Shown piece by piece: positions 60,297-64,000 of a DNA stretch of 64,000 bases (its first letter is position 1; every line of letters starts with the position of its first letter). Source of the DNA: an uncultured Prochlorococcus sp. (lineage in GTDB: Bacteria; Cyanobacteriota; Cyanobacteriia; PCC-6307; Cyanobiaceae). Under the pieces are notes generated by a model that ran no database searches, was not told the DNA's origin, and saw nothing but the letters and a program-made list of their open reading frames with translations. A program made the translations under genes and the position numbers. Location: contig CACHEM010000005.1 in the NCBI GenBank assembly GCA_902578845.1, positions 1-64,000 of the forward strand, written 5' to 3'.

Positions 60297-61688
60297 TTAA
60301 ACCTTAAAAATAAACTTTAAAAATTTCTTTACTTTTTCGTAGGGAGGATACCGCAGATTTGAATCAAATAAAAAACTTTTAAAAGTTATAGATTTTTGAT
60401 TTGAAAAATTTCGAAACCCTTCTTCTCCATGAAATTTACCAATACCACTTTGCCCAACACCTCCAAACGGTAAATTTGGAATTAGGACTGGTAACATCAC
60501 ATCATTTATACAAATTGTTCCTGAGCTGGTCATTCTTGAAATATAGTTATGGATTTTTTTATTGCCTCCAAATATATAGATTGCTAATGGTTTTGATGTT
60601 TTACTAATCTGTTTTAAAGCTGATTCCTTATCGTTGATACCAATTATTGGAAGTAAAGAACTGAATATTTCATTCTGCAAAATATCTGTTTCATTTAATT
60701 TAGTGCTCAAAATTGTAGGAGATATTTTCAACTTCTTTTTACTAAAAGTCCCCCCAAATAAAATTCTTTTTTCTTTTTTATATTTTTTGAGAATTTCTAA
60801 AGTTGATGTAAATTGCTTTTTCTCTAATTTTGATATGTTTTCCGAAATAATTGGATTATCTCCGTAAAAACTTACTATGCATTTCTTTAATTTTTCTATA
60901 AAAATATTTTCAATTTCTTTCTCTACAAAGATATGATTAGGAGCCATGCAGGATTGACCAGAATTAAAAAATTTGCCCCAAACAATTCTTTTAGCAGCCA
61001 CTTCTAAATTTGCATTCTTGATAATAATTACAGGATTTGTTCCGCTTAACTCAAGAGTTAATGGAGTTAAGTTTTTTGAAGCTAATTTCATTATAGATTT
61101 TCCAGTTTCAGTACTTCCTGTAAAAAATATGTGGTCAAAATTTTGTTCAATTAATTTTATGGATTGTTTATAATCACCCTCTACTGTCATTAGTACATCT
61201 TTACGGAAATATTTGGAAGTGAGCTTTTTAATAAGTTCTGAGGTCGCAGGACATTTTTCTGATGGTTTTATGACTGCAGTATTTCCTGCTGAGAAAATAT
61301 TTACCAATGGCTTCAAAACATAAAGTAATGGATAATTATAAGGACCAAGAATTAAGACACACCCAAGAGGTTCATAAATAACTTTGGAAGATGATGGAAA
61401 TAGATAAAAAGGTGTATTAATCTTTTTTGGTCGCATCCAAGAATTAAGTTTCTTTTTTATGAGTGAAATTTCTTCTTTCACTAAAAGAATTTCTGAAAGC
61501 CCTTCAATTTCAGATTTGCCGAGATCAAGAAAAAGTGATTTTATTATCTCTTTTTTATTTTCATCCAAAAGTTTAGAAATTATATTGAGATGTTGGATCC
61601 GCCACTTTATATCTTCCGTTTTTCCAGTGAGAACTGTATTTTTTAATCTATTGATGTCTTCTAAATGAAATTTATCAGAAATTTTCAT
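60297..61688 (-). CDS. Aldehyde dehydrogenase (ALDH3-like)
   Basis: 463 residues. Rossmann-fold motif FTGSTETGKSIM, catalytic Glu in LELSGTNPVII, nucleophile Cys in SGQSCMAPNHIFV, and C-terminal FGGVGQSGIGKFHGEEGFR. The short length and lack of N-terminal extra domain fit the ALDH3 group, which oxidises fatty or aromatic aldehydes. A hydrophobic C-terminal tail (FLKFIFKV) may touch membranes. Substrate unproven. Confidence 0.93.
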   Translation of the reverse strand: MKISDKFHLEDINRLKNTVLTGKTEDIKWRIQHLNIISKLLDENKKEIIKSLFLDLGKSEIEGLSEILLVKEEISLIKKKLNSWMRPKKINTPFYLFPSSSKVIYEPLGCVLILGPYNYPLLYVLKPLVNIFSAGNTAVIKPSEKCPATSELIKKLTSKYFRKDVLMTVEGDYKQSIKLIEQNFDHIFFTGSTETGKSIMKLASKNLTPLTLELSGTNPVIIIKNANLEVAAKRIVWGKFFNSGQSCMAPNHIFVEKEIENIFIEKLKKCIVSFYGDNPIISENISKLEKKQFTSTLEILKKYKKEKRILFGGTFSKKKLKISPTILSTKLNETDILQNEIFSSLLPIIGINDKESALKQISKTSKPLAIYIFGGNKKIHNYISRMTSSGTICINDVMLPVLIPNLPFGGVGQSGIGKFHGEEGFRNFSNQKSITFKSFLFDSNLRYPPYEKVKKFLKFIFKV

Positions 61689-61844
61689 TTTTTACCTTTG
61701 AATAGTATTAAATATATCAGAGGATAAATTGTAAATAACTAAGGTTTTTAGCCACTTAAATCAAAGTGAATTATTTATGAGAAATAATCAAATTTATTAA
61801 TATTGCATTTAAAAATTCAAATTATTCTTGGTTAGTATATTTCT

Positions 61845-62735
61845 ATGAGGGAAAAATTTTCAATTAGATTGATAGCTATAAATGAAATACCAGAAGTTAC
61901 AAACTGGGCAAGGTTGGAAGGATTTTCTCCTGGAATGGATGATGTATCAATTTATAGAAATACAGATAAACAAGGGGTATGGGTAGCTTGTCTAGACAAT
62001 AATCCTATAGGCTCTATTGCGTGTATAAAATATAATTCCTCTTATGGTTTTATAGGTTTATTTATCGTTAAAAAAGAATTCCGAAATAATGGATACGGAG
62101 TGAGATTATGGAAACATGCCCTCGAATATTTAAAAAATGTTGATTGTATTGGTCTTGAGGCTGCCCCAGATAGATTGAATGATTACGCAAAGTGGGGATT
62201 TAGAAAATCTTCTATTACAAATCGATGGAAATTAAATGGGTCTCAAGATTTGCCATTGAGAAATTTCTATAAAGATCAATTTCATTCTTTTAAAGTTGTC
62301 CCCGGTAATAAAATATCCTCTAAAGCGGTCTTAATTTATGATGATCAAAGAGAACCTAGTCCCAGACCACATTTTCTAAATGACTGGTTGAAAAATTGCC
62401 ATGGTAATGTCAGTGCAATTATCGATAATAATGGGATGTGCCATGGATTTGGCAGGATAAGACCTTGCGTATTGGAGGATAATGAGCAAGGCTGGAGAAT
62501 CGGACCTCTTTTAGCGGACACCCCGCCACTTGCTGAACTATTGATAAGGAAGTTAGTTGGTGATTTAGATGCCCAAATCTTATTGGATTGCTCTAATCTG
62601 AATCCTTATGCAAATTATCTTTTATCAAGTTTAGGTTTTGAGGAAATATCAAAAACTTACAGAATGTATAAAGGCATTCAACCTCCCTGCCCTATGAATC
62701 AGGTATACGGACTTGCCTGCTTGGAATTGGGGTAA
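61845..62735 (+). CDS. GNAT family N-acetyltransferase
   Basis: 296 residues. The N-terminal GNAT domain shows GLFIVKKEFRNNGYGVRLWKHALEYL, with the acetyl-CoA loop RxxGxG, and NDYAKWGFRKS. The C-terminal half ends with LLDCSNLNPYANYLLSSLGFEEISKTYRMYKG, the partner GNAT-like (YitI/Acetyltransf_18) repeat. No further clue to substrate. Flanked by non-coding gaps on both sides. Confidence 0.87.
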   Translation: MREKFSIRLIAINEIPEVTNWARLEGFSPGMDDVSIYRNTDKQGVWVACLDNNPIGSIACIKYNSSYGFIGLFIVKKEFRNNGYGVRLWKHALEYLKNVDCIGLEAAPDRLNDYAKWGFRKSSITNRWKLNGSQDLPLRNFYKDQFHSFKVVPGNKISSKAVLIYDDQREPSPRPHFLNDWLKNCHGNVSAIIDNNGMCHGFGRIRPCVLEDNEQGWRIGPLLADTPPLAELLIRKLVGDLDAQILLDCSNLNPYANYLLSSLGFEEISKTYRMYKGIQPPCPMNQVYGLACLELG

Positions 62736-62806
62736 TTCCCTTTTAAGTGTGCATTTTGCCCTTTTCTCTGTAATACTGAAGAAAGTTTGTTTGATTATCG
62801 ATAAGC

Positions 62807-63055
62807 TTAACTTCCAGAAGGTTTCAAAATTTTTTCTACAATATCCGCGTTGATTATAGTGATTTCTCCATTATCAATATTGGCAACTTGAAATAATGTC
62901 CATGAATTTGGATTTCTAGCTCCTCCAATACAGTCGATAACTCGACCGACCCAATAATTTTTATTCTTTTCTTTAGTCTTTTCGCAATTTTCTTTTTTAA
63001 TTGCGACATAATCGCCAGGCCTAACGAAAAGAAACTCAGGAGTTGCTGAGCTCAC
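62807..63055 (-). CDS. DUF3104 small protein
   Basis: 82 residues. FLFVRPGDYVAIKKENCEK at the N-terminus, YWVGRVIDCIGGARNP and LFQVANIDNGEITIINADIVEKIL match the marine picocyanobacterial DUF3104 family (PGDxV, GGARxP, LFQVAxxDxG, NADxV). Function is not known. Starts a run of small genes at this end of the window. Confidence 0.85.
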   Translation of the reverse strand: MSSATPEFLFVRPGDYVAIKKENCEKTKEKNKNYWVGRVIDCIGGARNPNSWTLFQVANIDNGEITIINADIVEKILKPSGS

Positions 63056-63152
63056 AATAAATAGCTAATAGTATATAAGTACTATAGTAAGTTATTGGTT
63101 TTGTTGCCGAACTTTGAATTATTTAGCAAACTAGGGGTAATTCAAAAATAAA

Positions 63153-63245
63153 ATGGAATCAACTGAAATAGCTATATGTTCAACATTATTGGGGTTAATT
63201 TTAGCTTTAACTGACGCTTATATAGAAAGAAATATTCCTGGATAA
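63153..63245 (+). CDS. Possible 30-aa single-span membrane peptide
   Basis: Hand translation: MESTEIAICSTLLGLILALT then DAYIERNIPG. One hydrophobic helix flanked by acidic and polar ends, like low-molecular-weight photosystem subunits, though it matches none I know. Convergent with the high-light-inducible-like gene 17 bp away. A short ORF in AT-rich DNA could be chance. Confidence 0.4.
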   Translation: MESTEIAICSTLLGLILALTDAYIERNIPG

Positions 63246-63262
63246 TATTTCTAATTCATTTC

Positions 63263-63394
63263 TTAAATTAAATAAGATTTAAGCTGGTCTAATATGTCGG
63301 TACGGTTGGACACTAATTTTGTAAAAACTAAATATATCAACCCTCCCATTGCAAGTCTTCCGTTAATTTTCTCTAACTCTTTTAGTTTTCTCAA
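63263..63394 (-). CDS. hli: High-light-inducible-type (HLIP) small protein
   Basis: 43 residues from a TTG (an in-frame TAA is four codons upstream, no ATG): MRKLKELEKINGRLAMGGLI then YLVFTKLVSNRTDILDQL. The ELEKINGRLAMGG matches the chlorophyll-binding helix motif ExxNGRxAMxG of HLIPs. The helix is short and lacks the usual hydrophobic C-terminal end, so it is either a very short hli gene or a relict. HLIPs are typically multicopy in Prochlorococcus and protect photosystems under high light. Confidence 0.65.
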   Translation of the reverse strand: MRKLKELEKINGRLAMGGLIYLVFTKLVSNRTDILDQLKSYLI

Positions 63395-63516
63395 CAGATT
63401 ACTTTACAGTTAAACAAAATTTAAAGGGTATACAGAATAAAAAAGTATTGAATACTGCAAAATTAAAAAAAAATTTTGCAAAATAATGGAAATATTATTT
63501 CAAACGCGAATTAAAT

Positions 63517-63654
63517 TTAAAGCCAAGCCTTTTTCATCTCGAGATAAAGCTTCTCACTCTCAGCAGAAGTAATTTTGCTCTCTGCATATGATTGCTGCTG
63601 CTGCTGCTGTTGCTGCTGAGTTGAGTTAGTATTAGGATTTTGGACTTCGCTCAT
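63517..63654 (-). CDS. Poly-glutamine microprotein
   Basis: 45 residues, hand-translated: MSEVQNPNTNSTQ, then nine consecutive glutamines in total (CAG/CAA mix), then SYAESKITSAESEKLYLEMK and KAWL. The codons are mixed (CAG and CAA), which argues against a purely recent trinucleotide expansion. The C-terminal half could form an amphipathic helix. No family is known. The upstream stretch on the minus strand is AT-rich with no clear promoter. Confidence 0.6.
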   Translation of the reverse strand: MSEVQNPNTNSTQQQQQQQQQSYAESKITSAESEKLYLEMKKAWL

Positions 63655-63770
63655 AAGAGGGACGGAATATTTGTGTTTATTCTCTCATATTTAAAGCTTT
63701 TTTTGTCAACTTAAATTCTTAAATTTTATTTAAATTTTTTACGTTTTTAGTCTTCCTGTTTCGAGTGAGG

Positions 63771-63872
63771 TTATTTCGCTACAGTAGTTTTGGTATATAG
63801 GAATTTAACTTCCCAATATACAATTCCTAGGAAAATAGCACTTGCAATAATAATTTCAGAAATGGCTAACAT
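63771..63872 (-). CDS. Possible 33-aa single-span membrane peptide
   Basis: MLAISEIIIASAIFLGIVYW followed by EVKFLYTKTTVAK. One hydrophobic helix and a basic C-terminus (positive-inside at the C end). No recognisable family; starts with ATG. Beyond it, 63873-64000 shows no gene I can support. Confidence 0.4.
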   Translation of the reverse strand: MLAISEIIIASAIFLGIVYWEVKFLYTKTTVAK

Positions 63873-64000
63873 TTTATTTTTCAATACTAATTTAATTTTG
63901 GTATCAATTTACACAGAATGCAATAGGTACTAATTACATTTTAGATTTTAAAAATCTTACTTAATAAAATAACGCGTCGAAATATTATAAAATTTTAAGT

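Noticed and set aside
63590..63625. CAG-rich repeat near 63.6 kb as a CRISPR or microsatellite element
   Set aside because: It is a single short coding tract for glutamines with no spacer structure.

Overview
The window reads as chromosomal DNA of a high-light-adapted Prochlorococcus. The sequence is AT-rich and the genes are short and tightly packed, with many 0-30 bp gaps or overlaps. It carries photosystem genes (psbK, psbEFLJ, psbB, psbT, psbM, psaE), cytochrome b6f genes (petB, petD), NDH-1 genes (ndhC-K-J) and chlD. The only phycobiliprotein gene is one reduced phycoerythrin beta gene (cpeB) with its lyase cpeS, a pairing known from high-light Prochlorococcus. A single rrn operon has tRNA-Ile and tRNA-Ala in its spacer. 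I cannot assign a strain from sequence alone.

Layout. 1-4.5 kb: truncated cobS, tgt, psbK, a Gfo/Idh/MocA oxidoreductase, a CNNM/CorC membrane protein and a CAT-anticodon tRNA. 4.6-17 kb: housekeeping and metabolic genes on both strands (pyrE, ygfZ, a RecB-like Fe-S nuclease, phosphohexomutase, rdgB, carotenoid oxygenase, hisB, fabI, thioredoxin-fold protein, DegT aminotransferase, photolyase, NUDIX, folK). 17-22.5 kb: chlD, an Mla-type lipid transporter pair and yvcK. 22.5-26.5 kb: a photosynthesis and respiration block (ndhC-K-J on minus; rubredoxin, ycf48 and psbEFLJ on plus) matching the PSII-assembly neighbourhood of cyanobacteria. 26.5-33.5 kb: mtnP, a flavoprotein-SelD fusion, tRNA nucleotidyltransferase and a UvrD/PcrA helicase.

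33.6-36.6 kb: the most accessory-looking stretch. It holds relict cpeB, cpeS with an overlapping 59-aa gene, a VTT membrane protein, a secreted hypothetical protein and a tRNA-Phe whose 3' end is duplicated 242 bp away, like an attachment-site scar. 36.7-45.3 kb: sugar kinase, metK, rps1, nrdR, psbT/psbB, a [2Fe-2S] ferredoxin, psbM, prmC, a tsaC-like gene, a tiny membrane protein and tRNA-Thr. 45.3-52.7 kb: minCDE, an HD hydrolase, ctpA, petBD and a neutral invertase broken by a frameshift in a run of seven Gs. 53.1-58.3 kb: the rrn operon and a strong terminator. 58.3-64 kb: mutM, psaE, a LysM protein, an aldehyde dehydrogenase, a GNAT acetyltransferase, a DUF3104 protein, and then a string of very small genes including a high-light-inducible-type (NGRLAM) protein and a poly-glutamine microprotein.

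No CRISPR array, IS element, prophage or restriction system is visible, and I did not find an obviously new multi-gene system. The best leads are the tRNA-Phe 3'-end duplication, the frameshifted invertase, the relict phycoerythrin module with its uncharacterised small overlapping gene, the flavoprotein-SelD fusion, a 25-bp palindrome before psbE, and the cluster of overlooked small ORFs at the right end.
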